A program made the translations under genes and the position numbers. A model generated the notes under the pieces. The model ran no database searches. It saw only the letters and a program-made list of their open reading frames with translations, and was not told the origin of the DNA. From Prevotella sp. E2-28 (GTDB lineage: Bacteria > Bacteroidota > Bacteroidia > Bacteroidales > Bacteroidaceae): DNA of 64,000 nt. Below, piece by piece: positions 41,206-50,366 of the stretch. Position 1 is the first letter of the stretch. Each line of letters opens with the position of its first letter. Where the stretch lies: NCBI RefSeq assembly GCF_022024055.1, contig NZ_CP091788.1, forward strand, positions 868,001-932,000. The letters are read 5' to 3'.

Positions 41206-41856
41206 CTAATCTTGGAGTATTTCCTGAGGACTATTGGCAAAGGTGGTGGCACCGTGAGCCTCAAGGAAAGCGCGGGCGCGAAAGCCCCATAGCACACTGA
41301 TGCAGGGTAGGCCTGAATTACATGCTGTTTGTAGGTCAACATCGCTATCACCAACATAGACGGCATTCTCTTTTTCTGTACCCAGTTGGCGGAAAGCTTC
41401 CATCACAGTGTCAGGAGCAGGCTTTTTACGAATACCCTCGGCTTCGTGCTCGCCAATGGCCACTTCAACTGTATCTGGGAAGAAATGGCGGCACAACTCG
41501 CTAGTGGCAGCATAGAACTTATTGCTCACCACTGCTACGCGTTTCCCTCTTCTGCGCAGTTCACGAAGTAATTCAGGGATACCATCATAAGGACGCGTGG
41601 TGTCGAGTGAATGCTCCATGTAGTACTCGCGGAAAGTCTTGAAGGCGGCTTCAAAGCGTGGGTTCTTATCGCCATCAGGCACAGCACGTACCATTAGCAG
41701 GCGTACACCATTGCCCACCATCTGACGCACTTCCTCTCGTGTATGTTCAGGCATTCCGTGCTGTCGTAAAGCATAGTTTACGGCTGCTGCCAAATCATCT
41801 AGCGTGTCCAGCAGTGTACCGTCCAGATCGAATATATAGGTATCGTATTGCTTCAT
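41206..41856 (-). CDS. Phosphoglycolate phosphatase-like HAD hydrolase
   Basis: 216 residues. Motif I FDLDGTLLDT, motif II VVSNKF, a Lys in KKPAPDTV, and motif IV VYVGDSDVDLQTACNSG. The cap has HGMPEHTREEVRQMVGNGVR, characteristic of the Gph subgroup, which removes 2-phosphoglycolate. Convergent with the DUF4421 gene (15-base gap). The -7 box TACCTTTG (41872-41865) ends only eight bases before the start codon. Confidence 0.85.
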   Translation of the reverse strand: MKQYDTYIFDLDGTLLDTLDDLAAAVNYALRQHGMPEHTREEVRQMVGNGVRLLMVRAVPDGDKNPRFEAAFKTFREYYMEHSLDTTRPYDGIPELLRELRRRGKRVAVVSNKFYAATSELCRHFFPDTVEVAIGEHEAEGIRKKPAPDTVMEAFRQLGTEKENAVYVGDSDVDLQTACNSGLPCISVLWGFRARAFLEAHGATTFANSPQEILQD

Positions 41857-41970
41857 TGTGTGTGCAAAGGTACTAAAAATTATTCATTGTCAATAATCAA
41901 ACGCTAATTACCAAATATTTTTAGTTGATACATTATCAATTATCAATTAATTCGTAACTTTGCACGCTGT

Positions 41971-42924
41971 ATGGACGTAATAAGATTTTTGAAGGACTGG
42001 ACGCTGCCTGTATCAATGGGCATAGGAGCGGTGACGTATCTGGTGTTTAACTATGTGCCGCAGTTGGATGATGCAGCCACTTTCTTTGCTCCTATCATGG
42101 AGGCCATCCTGCCATTGTTCATGTTTCTGGTATTGTTTGTTACGTTCTGTAAGGTGGACTTCCACAAGATGCGCCCTGTATGGTGGCACCTGTGGGTGAG
42201 TATCTTCAATTTGCTCTTCGTGGGTATCGTGATGGCAGTTATTTTGGGTATGGGACTGCAAGGCGATAAACTCATTCTGTTTGAAGCACTATTAATGTGT
42301 ATCATCTCGCCGTGCGCTACGGCGGCAGCCGTGGTAACACAGAAACTGGGGGGTAACTTGGAGCAGATGACCACCTTCACGTTCCTCTCGAATTTCCTCA
42401 CCGTATTGCTGGTGCCTGTTTGCTTCCCAATGATTGAGAAGGGGGCGGACATCTCGTTTATGGCAGCCTTCTCTAAGATATTGTATCAGGTGGTAATCCT
42501 GTTGGTAGTGCCTATGGGCTTGGCTTATATCGTCAAGCATTTCATGAAAAGACTACATGCAAGGATTATTGCTGTGAAGGACCTGTCTTTTTATCTCTGG
42601 GGATGCTCGCTGATGATTGTCACGGGTACTACGGTGAAGAATATCATCCATGCTGAGGCGTCTATTGTGCTGCTCTCGGCTATTGCCCTGCTGGGCTTGG
42701 TGCTCTGTGTCATCCAGTTTGCTGTGGGTCGTTTCATAGGCCATTACTTCGGCAAGGCACAGGAGGCTGGTCAGGCCTTGGGACAGAAGAATACAGCCTT
42801 TGCCATTTGGCTCGGCATTACTTACCTGAACCCATTATCCTCAGTTGGCCCAGGCTGCTATATCCTGTGGCAGAATATCATCAATTCATTTGAGATTTGG
42901 CAAGAACGACAGAAGAAGAAATGA
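41971..42924 (+). CDS. Bile acid:Na+ symporter-family (BASS) transporter
   Basis: 317 residues with about nine or ten hydrophobic helices. The BASS-type core features are seen as CIISPCATAAAVVTQKLGGN (Na+/substrate region in helix 4-5) and FTFLSNFLTVLLVPVCFPMIEKG. Substrate unknown. Promoter TAACTTTG (41954-41961) lies nine bases before the ATG. Convergent with lpxB; the gap is four bases. Confidence 0.82.
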   Translation: MDVIRFLKDWTLPVSMGIGAVTYLVFNYVPQLDDAATFFAPIMEAILPLFMFLVLFVTFCKVDFHKMRPVWWHLWVSIFNLLFVGIVMAVILGMGLQGDKLILFEALLMCIISPCATAAAVVTQKLGGNLEQMTTFTFLSNFLTVLLVPVCFPMIEKGADISFMAAFSKILYQVVILLVVPMGLAYIVKHFMKRLHARIIAVKDLSFYLWGCSLMIVTGTTVKNIIHAEASIVLLSAIALLGLVLCVIQFAVGRFIGHYFGKAQEAGQALGQKNTAFAIWLGITYLNPLSSVGPGCYILWQNIINSFEIWQERQKKK

Positions 42925-42928
42925 CGCG

Positions 42929-44059
42929 TCATTTCTTCTTCCTGAGAATCTCAATCATAATCCTTGCGGCATTATCAGGTGCTTTTTCTTTGCCTAATCG
43001 TTGCCATACGTCCTGATATCCTTTGAGCATCTGCTCACGGGCAGGGCCGTCGAGAATCTGTTCCAGTTCGTGCTCAATGTTAGCTTGTGAGAAACTATCG
43101 GCTACAAGTTCACGCACCACCTCGCGGTCGGCAATAAGGTTGACCAGCGATACATATTTCACCTTCAGGATTTTCTTGCGTAACCAGCCAACCAACAGGG
43201 GTAGAGGCGTCTCGTAACACACCACCTGAGGTACACCAAAAAGGGCAGTTTCAAGTGTCGCTGTGCCACTGGTAACAAGAGCAGCATGAGCTTCAGATAA
43301 CAACTGGTAGGTCTGATTCTTGACCAGTCGCACGTTGGTGCCAACAAGGAATTTCTCATAATAAGCCTCGTCAATGCTTGGTGCACCAGCCAATACCAAC
43401 TCGTATTTGTCTTCAAATTTACGGGCAGCACGAATCATTGTGGGCAGGTTGTCCTTAATCTCCTGTCTTCTGGAGCCTGCCAGTAGCGCTATAATCGGCT
43501 TATCTGACCACTCCCCTCCCTTTAGGGAGGGGCTGGTGGAGAGTCGCCATTCCTTTACTTCGTCCGCTGTGGGATTACCCACATAATGAATAGGGTAGTG
43601 GTGTTTCTTCTCGAAGAAGTCCACCTCGAAAGGCAAGATAGAGAAGAGCTCATCTACATCGCGCTTGATGTTCTTGATGCGATACTCCTTCCATGCCCAA
43701 ATTTTTGGTGAGATATAGTAGAATACGGGGCAGATATGATGCTGTTTTATGTATTCTGCTATCTTTAGGTTGAAGCCTGGATAATCCACCAGAATTACTA
43801 CATCAGGCTGCCATTTGGCGATGTCCTGCTTGCACTGCTTCATATTCTTCAGAATGGTGGGCAGATGCAGGAGTACGGGTATAAACCCCATGTAGGCCAG
43901 TTCGCTGTAGTGCTTCACACGGGTACCACCTTCGGCTAGCATCAGGTCGCCGCCGTAGAAACGGAATTCCGCTTCTGCGTCGTGTCCTTTCAGCGACCGC
44001 ATCAGGCGCGATGCGTGTAGGTCGCCAGAGGCTTCGCCAGCTATGAGGTAGTACTTCAT
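42929..44059 (-). CDS. lpxB: Lipid-A-disaccharide synthase
   Basis: 376 residues, the normal length. Joins UDP-diacylglucosamine and lipid X in lipid A synthesis. Family blocks: LIAGEASGDLHASRLM, DVVILVDYPGFNLKIAEY, YYISPKIWAWKEYRIKNIK, LLAGSRRQEIKDNLP, ALVTSGTATLETALFGVPQVV. Between YVGNPTADEVKEW and the LLAGSR block lies RLSTSPSLKGGEWSDKP, encoded by a palindrome (CCCCTCCCTTTAGGGAGGGG, 43507-43526) plus flanks: a known type of Bacteroidota micro-repeat, here kept in frame. surE is directly upstream. Confidence 0.93.
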   Translation of the reverse strand: MKYYLIAGEASGDLHASRLMRSLKGHDAEAEFRFYGGDLMLAEGGTRVKHYSELAYMGFIPVLLHLPTILKNMKQCKQDIAKWQPDVVILVDYPGFNLKIAEYIKQHHICPVFYYISPKIWAWKEYRIKNIKRDVDELFSILPFEVDFFEKKHHYPIHYVGNPTADEVKEWRLSTSPSLKGGEWSDKPIIALLAGSRRQEIKDNLPTMIRAARKFEDKYELVLAGAPSIDEAYYEKFLVGTNVRLVKNQTYQLLSEAHAALVTSGTATLETALFGVPQVVCYETPLPLLVGWLRKKILKVKYVSLVNLIADREVVRELVADSFSQANIEHELEQILDGPAREQMLKGYQDVWQRLGKEKAPDNAARIMIEILRKKK

Positions 44060-44092
44060 GTTTACCGTTTACCGTTTACTGTTTACTATTCT
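44059..44092. repeat. Short-word tract (GTTTACCGTTTACC) between surE and lpxB
   Basis: Four tandem seven-base words GTTTACC/GTTTACT fill the gap between the two genes. Confidence 0.75.
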
Positions 44093-44844
44093 TCCCAAGA
44101 ATCTTTCTGACTCATGAAGGCGTAGGCCGTCAGGTCTATCTGTGTGGGGGTGATGGCTACGTAGCTATTATCTAATGCCCAGCGATCGGTATCGGTAGCC
44201 TCGGGCTCGTCATTGTGGTAATGACCCACCATCCACCAATAGTCATAGCCGCGTGGATGATGACACTGGATGGTTTCGTTCTGCCATGATCCTAAGCCCA
44301 TGCGGCACACCTTCACGCCCTTGAACTGCTGAGCCACAGGGAAGTTGATGTTCAGACAGATGCCCTTTGGTAGTCCCTCTTTTAACACCTTCTCCGTAAA
44401 CTTACGCACGTATGGACGCAGGGGCTCAAAGTCGGCATCCTCACGATGGTCGCAAAGGGAATAAGCCACGCTGGGAATGTATTTCAGACAGCCTTCAAGC
44501 GTTACACCCATCGTGCCGCTGTAGTGGGCATTCACAGAGGCGTTATCGCCGTGGTTAATGCCACCGATAATCATATCAGGACGGCGCGTACAGATGTTCA
44601 TCAGCGCCATCTTCACGCAGTCAACGGGTGCACCGTTACATGAATAAACAGTCACATTGTCGCGCTTCTCTCTAAGGGTTAGCGTGAGGGGTGTGGTAGC
44701 CGAGAATGCGCATGAAAAGCCTGAACGGGCTGAGTCAGGGGCGCATACAATAATGTCGGCCATATCTTCCAGCATAGCTACCAGCGAGCGGATGCCCTTG
44801 GCCTGATAGCCATCATCATTGGATATCAAAATAAGTGGTTTCAT
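44086..44844 (-). CDS. surE: 5'/3'-nucleotidase SurE
   Basis: Start at ATG 44844 (MKPLILISNDDGYQAKGI); six extra upstream codons would overlap the promoter. 252 residues. Metal ligands in SNDDG, APDSARSGFS, and IIGGINHGDNAS (Asn). Dephosphorylates nucleoside monophosphates, a stress-related housekeeping enzyme. The -7 box TACCTTTG (44856-44849) ends five bases before the ATG, so the message is nearly leaderless. Same direction as lpxB, likely one operon. Confidence 0.92.
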   Translation of the reverse strand: MKPLILISNDDGYQAKGIRSLVAMLEDMADIIVCAPDSARSGFSCAFSATTPLTLTLREKRDNVTVYSCNGAPVDCVKMALMNICTRRPDMIIGGINHGDNASVNAHYSGTMGVTLEGCLKYIPSVAYSLCDHREDADFEPLRPYVRKFTEKVLKEGLPKGICLNINFPVAQQFKGVKVCRMGLGSWQNETIQCHHPRGYDYWWMVGHYHNDEPEATDTDRWALDNSYVAITPTQIDLTAYAFMSQKDSWEE

Positions 44845-44932
44845 CTTGCAAAGGTACGCCATTTTCGCTGTATAGCCAAATTTTCATCCTTTTTTCTTCT
44901 TGATGCAGCGAGAAATGCTTGCTTTCGTTGCG

Positions 44933-45913
44933 TTAAAAGTAATAGCGCATTCCTACTTGAAGTCCTATGCGTCGTATGCCGTAAAACTCGTTCTCCTTTA
45001 GCACGACGTCATCGGGCTTATCCAGTTTCACGGTAATCATATTCATCTGTGCACCCAGTGCAATCTGCTTACTCACCTTGTATTCCAGACCAATGCGCAT
45101 CAGCGGCGCTATATGACTCTCAGAAACAGAAACCTTGCCCACAGACTCCGAATAGCTGCAGTAGCCAAAGCCCATTGCCATGTCCCAACGCCACTTATCC
45201 GACGGCAATGCCAATACAAGACTAGGGCCAATGTAGTTCAGACGCTGTGCAAAGCCTTCTTCGAACGATGTGTAGTTGTGCAGGTAGTTCACGCCAATGC
45301 CGAAGCCTGATACCCACACGTGATCATAGTCCACCTCTACATCTACACCGCACTTCGATTCGTAAATTTTATTGCCAACCTGAAAATTTGAAGTCATCCA
45401 TGAAGGTCCTACGCTGAACCGCAGGATATTGCGTGGCGCATTCTCATTTCTTTTCTTAATCTCCTCATAAGGGGATTGGTACGTCTGCATATACTGATTA
45501 TCCGCAGGCTGAGCAAGTGCACGGTCAAGTGAGCCCTTTACAACGCTTGTGTCGCTCTCCGTCTCTGGCATACGCAGCATGGTGCCCCATATGCGGTGAA
45601 TGGTACTACGCGTATCCGGCATACGATGCTCGGTGATAACCAGACCGTTTCCGCCATTTTGGGCTGTGGCCTTTACAGCCAAGTCGAGTACCTGCTCAAA
45701 ACTGCCCTTTGCAGCCAATCCGCCGTCAACCACTTTTACTGTGCCTATTGCCAGCGTCTGCTCAGGCACTTTTTCGTTCATCAGAAACACGCGTACAGAA
45801 TCAGGCGATAACGCATCAAATTCGCTGGTGTACATGTCTGTCACCACTTTTGGCGCACAGCTTGTCAGCAGCAAGGCGGTCATACTCAGGAAGAAGAGCT
45901 CAAATTTTTTCAT
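44933..45913 (-). CDS. Lipoprotein with C-terminal beta-barrel-like region (unknown)
   Basis: 326 residues. Lipobox in MTALLLTSCAPKV (Cys near residue 19). Residues ~45-110 may form a small alpha/beta domain (IGTVKVVDGGLAAKGSFEQVLDLAVKATAQNGGNGLVITEH), then a hydrophilic linker. Residues ~165-326 alternate like an outer-membrane barrel and end in RIGLQVGMRYYF. Not recognised as a named family. Promoter TACCTTTG (45948-45941) minus. It stands alone. Confidence 0.65.
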   Translation of the reverse strand: MKKFELFFLSMTALLLTSCAPKVVTDMYTSEFDALSPDSVRVFLMNEKVPEQTLAIGTVKVVDGGLAAKGSFEQVLDLAVKATAQNGGNGLVITEHRMPDTRSTIHRIWGTMLRMPETESDTSVVKGSLDRALAQPADNQYMQTYQSPYEEIKKRNENAPRNILRFSVGPSWMTSNFQVGNKIYESKCGVDVEVDYDHVWVSGFGIGVNYLHNYTSFEEGFAQRLNYIGPSLVLALPSDKWRWDMAMGFGYCSYSESVGKVSVSESHIAPLMRIGLEYKVSKQIALGAQMNMITVKLDKPDDVVLKENEFYGIRRIGLQVGMRYYF

Positions 45914-46021
45914 AGCAGGATGTAACTATCTTTTCAATTGCAAAGGTACAAAAATATTTGAAATAACAAAGAAAATACATGCTTTATTGTAAAAATATTT
46001 GGTTAATAAAAGGAATTTTTC

Positions 46022-46029
46022 TACCTTTG
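46022..46029 (+). promoter_or_regulatory. -7 promoter box of the serine hydrolase gene
   Basis: TACCTTTG followed by CAC. It lies after the ATG that would extend the gene to 45999, supporting the later start at 46068. Confidence 0.7.
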
Positions 46030-46067
46030 CACTACATAGAAACTTGACTGATAAAATTTTAGCACAA

Positions 46068-47270
46068 ATGCACTTGAAATTCCAATTAAAGATTGAAACA
46101 GGTAACACAATTCTTTTCTCTCTGGCTTGCGTATGCAGCCTGCTCCTGACATCGTGTTCTGTTATAAGAGGTTATAGGGCCGATGGGCAAAGTGGTCCTG
46201 ATATCTATAGTTTCGAGCATCATGTTCACGACACCATTGCAAACGGAGCTCTGACGTTCTCTTTCCCTTATGCGGAGCAGCAGGCCGAGTGGATAGACAC
46301 TCTGCATTTCTTTAATCAGGGAAGGCGCTATAAGAACGTGACGCTGTGGGAAGCTCTGAAGGGTAAGACCGATACGCAGGGCGTCCTCGTTATTCACGAC
46401 GACAGTATCGTTTATGAGCATTATGTGGGCGACATCACTATCGACAGGCTGGGCACGGTGTTCTCTGTGTCAAAGTCTATCACGTCGCTGTTGTGCGGCA
46501 TTGCTGTTGACGAGGGCTATATCAAAAGTGTGGACGATGTGGTGACCGACTACCTACCAGAACTCAAGAAGAAAGACCCCATGTGGCAGAAACTTACCAT
46601 CCGACACCTGCTTGACATGCGGAGCGGACTGGACTTCGATGATACCTACTCGCTTCGATTGAAGGACTTGAAGCGACTCAACGCCATGGCGAAGTTGAAT
46701 TATGGGCATAATCTGATGAAGCAGATTCGTGGTCTGAAGTTCAGGTGTGAGCCTGGCAAGGAGTATCGCTATGAGAGTATGACGACAGAGATTCTTGGAG
46801 TGGTCGTCGAACGAGCCACAGGCAAGCGCTATGTGGATTATCTCAGCGAGAAGGTATGGCAGCCCTTGCAGATGGAGTCGCCTGCCGTCGTTAATGTAGA
46901 TAGTCGTAAACATGGGGTGGCTCATGCTTTTGGTGGCATCTCAACCACGATGAAGGATTTGGCCAAGATAGGGCGTCTTTACTTGAATCGTGGTGTGTGG
47001 AACGGCAAGCGTATCGTCAGCGAAGACTGGATACGTCAGACCACAGATTATTCCGAGGATAACGACGGCTATCACTTCAACTGGTATAACCTGAGTAATA
47101 TCGGTGCCGACAAGGCGCAATATCCTGGCTATTATGCGCACGGCATTCGCGGACAGGTGCTTTACGTGAATCCTTATAAGCGTCTCATTATGGTCAGAAT
47201 GGGTAAGCAGGACAATACCTTTGCATCCATTCCTTATGTTTTTGAACAACTGAGTAACTGTGGTTTCTAG
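46068..47270 (+). CDS. Beta-lactamase-related serine hydrolase (lipoprotein)
   Basis: Start at ATG 46068 (MHLKFQLKIETGNTIL) since the promoter lies at 46022-46029. 400 residues. A hydrophobic segment with lipobox-like LLLTSCS suggests membrane anchoring in the periplasm. The catalytic motif SxxK is SVSKS (in GTVFSVSKSITSLL), followed by YRYESMTTEIL (Y-x-S/N-like) and a late GIRGQ motif where KTG would stand. Class C beta-lactamase / penicillin-binding-protein-like family, substrates varied; antibiotic hydrolysis is not implied. Confidence 0.82.
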   Translation: MHLKFQLKIETGNTILFSLACVCSLLLTSCSVIRGYRADGQSGPDIYSFEHHVHDTIANGALTFSFPYAEQQAEWIDTLHFFNQGRRYKNVTLWEALKGKTDTQGVLVIHDDSIVYEHYVGDITIDRLGTVFSVSKSITSLLCGIAVDEGYIKSVDDVVTDYLPELKKKDPMWQKLTIRHLLDMRSGLDFDDTYSLRLKDLKRLNAMAKLNYGHNLMKQIRGLKFRCEPGKEYRYESMTTEILGVVVERATGKRYVDYLSEKVWQPLQMESPAVVNVDSRKHGVAHAFGGISTTMKDLAKIGRLYLNRGVWNGKRIVSEDWIRQTTDYSEDNDGYHFNWYNLSNIGADKAQYPGYYAHGIRGQVLYVNPYKRLIMVRMGKQDNTFASIPYVFEQLSNCGF

Positions 47271-47322
47271 CGCGATGTGTTTGGTATTAAGAGAATGTGT
47301 CTTACCCTGAATTTATGTTGAA

Positions 47323-47503
47323 CGTGACAATGACAAAGTGACATCGTGACATTAAGGAGGTTCAACATATAGTAGGCTTAAGAAGTAAAAATATTATGAA
47401 TATATTTTATAATTAATATATTATATATAATATATTAATTATAACTATAGATTCGCACTATTGATAGTGCTTAATGTCACGTTGTCACGATGTCATTGTC
47501 ACG
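47323..47503. repeat. 31-base inverted repeat around a 38-base A/T palindrome
   Basis: Left arm 47323-47353 begins CGTGACAATGACA, right arm 47473-47503 matches it on the other strand at 28 of 31 positions. Each arm consists of repeated GTGACA/TGACAT words. The interior includes a perfect 38-base palindrome of A and T only (47407-47444, centre ATAT|ATAT) and a shorter GCACTATTGATAGTGC hairpin (47455-47470). No ORF. It resembles a miniature mobile element or a transcriptional barrier. No transposase nearby. Confidence 0.75.
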
Positions 47504-47569
47504 ATTCTGTGAGCAGCTAGCAGAAATGCATCGTTTTAACAGATTTTTACAGGTTACGCTATGCCGAAA

Positions 47570-47601
47570 TTTGGAGCCGCACGGAAAATGTTGTACCTTT
47601 G
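47570..47601 (+). promoter_or_regulatory. Orphan promoter without a downstream gene
   Basis: TTTG (47570-47573), exactly 20 bases, then TACCTTTG (47594-47601), a full-consensus promoter pointing right. No plus-strand ORF follows before the hairpin at 47728-47746, so it either makes a short RNA (about 47606-47745) or is a relic. The 502-base gap 47271-47772 otherwise holds the inverted repeat and the GTTG element. Confidence 0.7.
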
Positions 47602-47625
47602 CATCGTCATAAGCGAATGGCATAA

Positions 47626-47707
47626 CTTCCCATGTTGCGAGACATAACTCCCCTTGTTGCGAGGCATAAACTGGCCAATTACGCGGAACAACTAAGGGAG
47701 TTAATAC
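47626..47707. repeat. GTTG/CAAC-rich element, second copy (reverse orientation)
   Basis: On the minus strand the words AACTCCCTTAGTTGTTCC, AATTGG, TGCCTCGCAAC and CTCGCAACATGGGAAG follow in the same order as at 17927-18010. Shared by no coding sequence here. Confidence 0.55.
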
Positions 47708-47722
47708 TAAGGGGGCGGCAAT

Positions 47723-47746
47723 AAAAAAGCGGGACTAGGTCCCGCT
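47723..47746 (-). terminator. Terminator of the acyl-CoA ligase operon
   Basis: Minus strand: AGCGGGAC-CTA-GTCCCGCT, a perfect eight-base stem, then TTTTTT. It ends transcription from the ligase gene. Confidence 0.9.
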
Positions 47747-47772
47747 GATATTCACACTTGGTTTACACCATT

Positions 47773-49503
47773 TTACACCACTTCAATGCCTTGCTCCTCA
47801 CAGAGCTTCAGACTCATTTCCTTCAGTTTGAACTTCTGAATCTTACCAGAGCCTGTCAGGGGGAACTGGTCGATGAAGAACACGTACTTAGGAATCTTAT
47901 AGCGGGCAATCTTTCCACGACAGAACAACTGCACATCCTCGGCAGTCATCTTAGCACCCTCCTCCAAGATGATGAAGGCACCTACGGCCTCGCCGTATTT
48001 CTTAGAAGGCACGGCAGCCACCTGTACGTCGCGGATGCCAGGCATGTGATACAGGAACTCCTCAATCTCACGGGGATAGATATTCTCACCACCACGGATG
48101 ATCATATCCTTGATACGGCCTGTAATCTTATAGAAGCCCTGCTCGTCCTTCACACCAAGGTCGCCTGAGTGCAGGTAGCCATTCTTGTCAATAACCTCCT
48201 CGGTGGCAGTAGGATTCTTGTAATAGCCCTTCATCACGTTGAAGCCCTTGCAGCACATCTCACCCTGCACGCCAACGGGACATTCCTCGCCAGTCTCGGG
48301 GTCGAGCACCTTAACATCCACGAAGGGGAAGTCGCGGCCAACGGTGGTGCAACGCTGTTCGAAAGTGTCGTTTAGGCAGGTCTGCGTCATACCAGGTGAT
48401 GACTCTGTGAGGCCATAAACGCTAGTGATGGTCATATACATCTTCTCACTAACCTGCTTCATCAGTTCGATAGGACAGAGCGAACCTGCCATGATACCCG
48501 TGCGCAGGCAACTGAGGTCGAACATTGAGAACATCGGGTGGTTCAGCTCAGCAATGAACATCGTAGGCACACCATACAGAGCGGTACAGCGTTCCTTATG
48601 CACAGAGGCCAGCACTACGAGGGGATCGAACTTCTCAACCATCACCTCGGTACAGCCGTGAGTCAAGCAGTTCATCGTAGCCAGCACCACGCCGAAGCAG
48701 TGGAACAAGGGCACGCAAACGCAGAGCTTATCATCCTGTGTAAAGCCCATATTCTCGCCTGTGAAGTAACCATCGTTGGAGATGCCAAAGTGGGTCAGCA
48801 TAACGCCCTTGGGGAAGCCCGTGGTACCAGAGGTGTACTGCATGTTGCACACGTCGTGGCAGTTGACCTGCTTCTTCATCTCGTTGAGCGTCTTGTCCTC
48901 GATGTTCTGACCAAGGAGCAGCAGCTCGGCGGTGTTGTACATACCGCGATATTTCTCCATGCCAATGTAAACCACGTTCTTCAGGTAGGGGAATTTCTCG
49001 CTGTTTAGATGGCCGCGCTCGCAGGTCTTCAGCTCGGGCAACATGGTGTAAGTCATATCGACGTAGTTACAATCCCATGTGCCATCGGTGATGCAGAGCA
49101 CTTCCATGTCGGAGTCCTTACAGAGATACTCCAGCTCGTTCTGCTTATAGTTGGTGTTCACCGTTACGAGCACGGCACCAATCTTGGCGGTGGCGTAGAG
49201 GAAGGTGAGCCAGTCGGGCACGTTGGTAGCCCAGATGCCCACGTTCGAGCCTTTCTTCACGCCAATGGAAATCAAACCCTTAGCCAGATTATCCACGCGC
49301 TCATTGAACTGCGACCAGGTGAAGCGCAGATCGCGGTCTGAGTAAACAATATATTCCTTATCAGGGGTCGTCTCTGCCCAGTACTCCAGCCATTCTCCCA
49401 GTGTGCGTTCCCACAACTGGTAGCCTTCGCTTCCTGTCTCAGCAGGGTATGTTCTATCAGGCAACGGGCGGCCCGCCATATCTAACTTCACGTTACTTTC
49501 CAT
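47773..49503 (-). CDS. AMP-forming acyl-CoA synthetase
   Basis: 576 residues of the ANL superfamily. Core motifs: [20 protein letters not shown] (P-loop A3), [15 protein letters not shown] (A5), [24 protein letters not shown] with the hinge Asp/Arg, [12 protein letters not shown] (A8), and [11 protein letters not shown] with the A10 Lys. It activates a carboxylic or fatty acid to acyl-AMP then acyl-CoA; length and motif wording suit medium/long-chain ligases, but the substrate is not known. A cupin-domain regulator gene is just upstream, and both are probably co-transcribed. Confidence 0.9.
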   Translation of the reverse strand: MESNVKLDMAGRPLPDRTYPAETGSEGYQLWERTLGEWLEYWAETTPDKEYIVYSDRDLRFTWSQFNERVDNLAKGLISIGVKKGSNVGIWATNVPDWLTFLYATAKIGAVLVTVNTNYKQNELEYLCKDSDMEVLCITDGTWDCNYVDMTYTMLPELKTCERGHLNSEKFPYLKNVVYIGMEKYRGMYNTAELLLLGQNIEDKTLNEMKKQVNCHDVCNMQYTSGTTGFPKGVMLTHFGISNDGYFTGENMGFTQDDKLCVCVPLFHCFGVVLATMNCLTHGCTEVMVEKFDPLVVLASVHKERCTALYGVPTMFIAELNHPMFSMFDLSCLRTGIMAGSLCPIELMKQVSEKMYMTITSVYGLTESSPGMTQTCLNDTFEQRCTTVGRDFPFVDVKVLDPETGEECPVGVQGEMCCKGFNVMKGYYKNPTATEEVIDKNGYLHSGDLGVKDEQGFYKITGRIKDMIIRGGENIYPREIEEFLYHMPGIRDVQVAAVPSKKYGEAVGAFIILEEGAKMTAEDVQLFCRGKIARYKIPKYVFFIDQFPLTGSGKIQKFKLKEMSLKLCEEQGIEVV

Positions 49504-49506
49504 TTC

Positions 49507-49568
49507 TGAAATTTAATTTAATGTTTAATCTGAAATTTAATTTTTAATGTTTAATGTTTAATATTTCA
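49507..49568. repeat. Short-word tract (TTTAATGTTTAAT) between regulator and ligase genes
   Basis: Repeats of TTTAATGTTTAATCTGAAAT and TTTAATTTTT fill the intergenic space, running into the stop codon of the regulator gene at 49566. Confidence 0.75.
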
Positions 49569-50150
49569 GAATGGGATGTAAACTACTGCCAAAATCTTCG
49601 CGCTCTTCCCAGGAGCACCGTGTACGTGGTGGTTCACGATAGAATCATAGAAGATGCTGTCACCCTCCTTCAGGTTGTAAGTCTCCTTACCGTAAACAAT
49701 CTCTATCTCACCCTCCATCACATAGATAAACTCCTCACCTTCATGGGCAGAGAGCTGGAACTCAGGGCTGTCCTCGGGATTGATGTCAATTATGAATGGC
49801 TCCATGTGGCGACCAGCCTTCTGCTGAGCCAAGGGATGATACTCCATGTGCTTGCGGGCATCGGTAGCACCATTGCTGAAGCTGATGCTCTTGTTGGCTT
49901 CGCGCTCGGCAGCACGACAAACCACGGGTCCTAGTGCGTCATTGTCGTCCATGAAAGTACCCAGGCGTACACCCAGTGCACGTGCTATCTTGATTAGCGG
50001 ACCTAGTGAAGGCAGGTTCTGATCGTTTTCAATAGAAGTTATCTGCTCAACGGTAAGGCCGCTACGCTCTGCAATCTCTTCCAGTGAGAGATTCTTGGTC
50101 TCTCTGAGTCCCTTGATTTTGGAACCGACAAATGTGTTGCTATTGGACAT
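49566..50150 (-). CDS. XRE-type regulator with C-terminal cupin domain
   Basis: 194 residues. N-terminal helix-turn-helix (IKGLRETKNLSLEEIAERSGLTVEQITSIEN) of the Cro/CI type, then a cupin barrel (SPEFQLSAHEGEEFIYVMEGEIEIVYGKETYNLKEGDSIFYDS) that usually binds a small ligand. Residues HEGEEF and H in VNHHVHG suggest a metal site. It probably senses a metabolite and regulates the adjoining acyl-CoA ligase and itself. -7 box TATCTTTG (50187-50180) minus. Confidence 0.87.
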   Translation of the reverse strand: MSNSNTFVGSKIKGLRETKNLSLEEIAERSGLTVEQITSIENDQNLPSLGPLIKIARALGVRLGTFMDDNDALGPVVCRAAEREANKSISFSNGATDARKHMEYHPLAQQKAGRHMEPFIIDINPEDSPEFQLSAHEGEEFIYVMEGEIEIVYGKETYNLKEGDSIFYDSIVNHHVHGAPGKSAKILAVVYIPF

Positions 50151-50366
50151 AAATCTTACAAATATTAAGTTTTGAGGCGCAAAGATAATAAAATTGTCGG
50201 AAAAACAATTATCTTTTTAGAAGATTAACACAAAGAGAGCGTATTTTTTGACACACATCCCGTATCATGTATATTGCTTCTTCTATCATTTTTTATACAA
50301 AAGATGGAAATGATTGCAATAATTTCCTGATAAGTGTGTATATATAAGTAGAAGACGTCAAAAGAA

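Noticed and set aside
47758..49341. Several plus-strand ORFs opposite the acyl-CoA ligase
   Set aside because: Antisense to a protein with complete ANL motifs; no promoter or terminator of their own.
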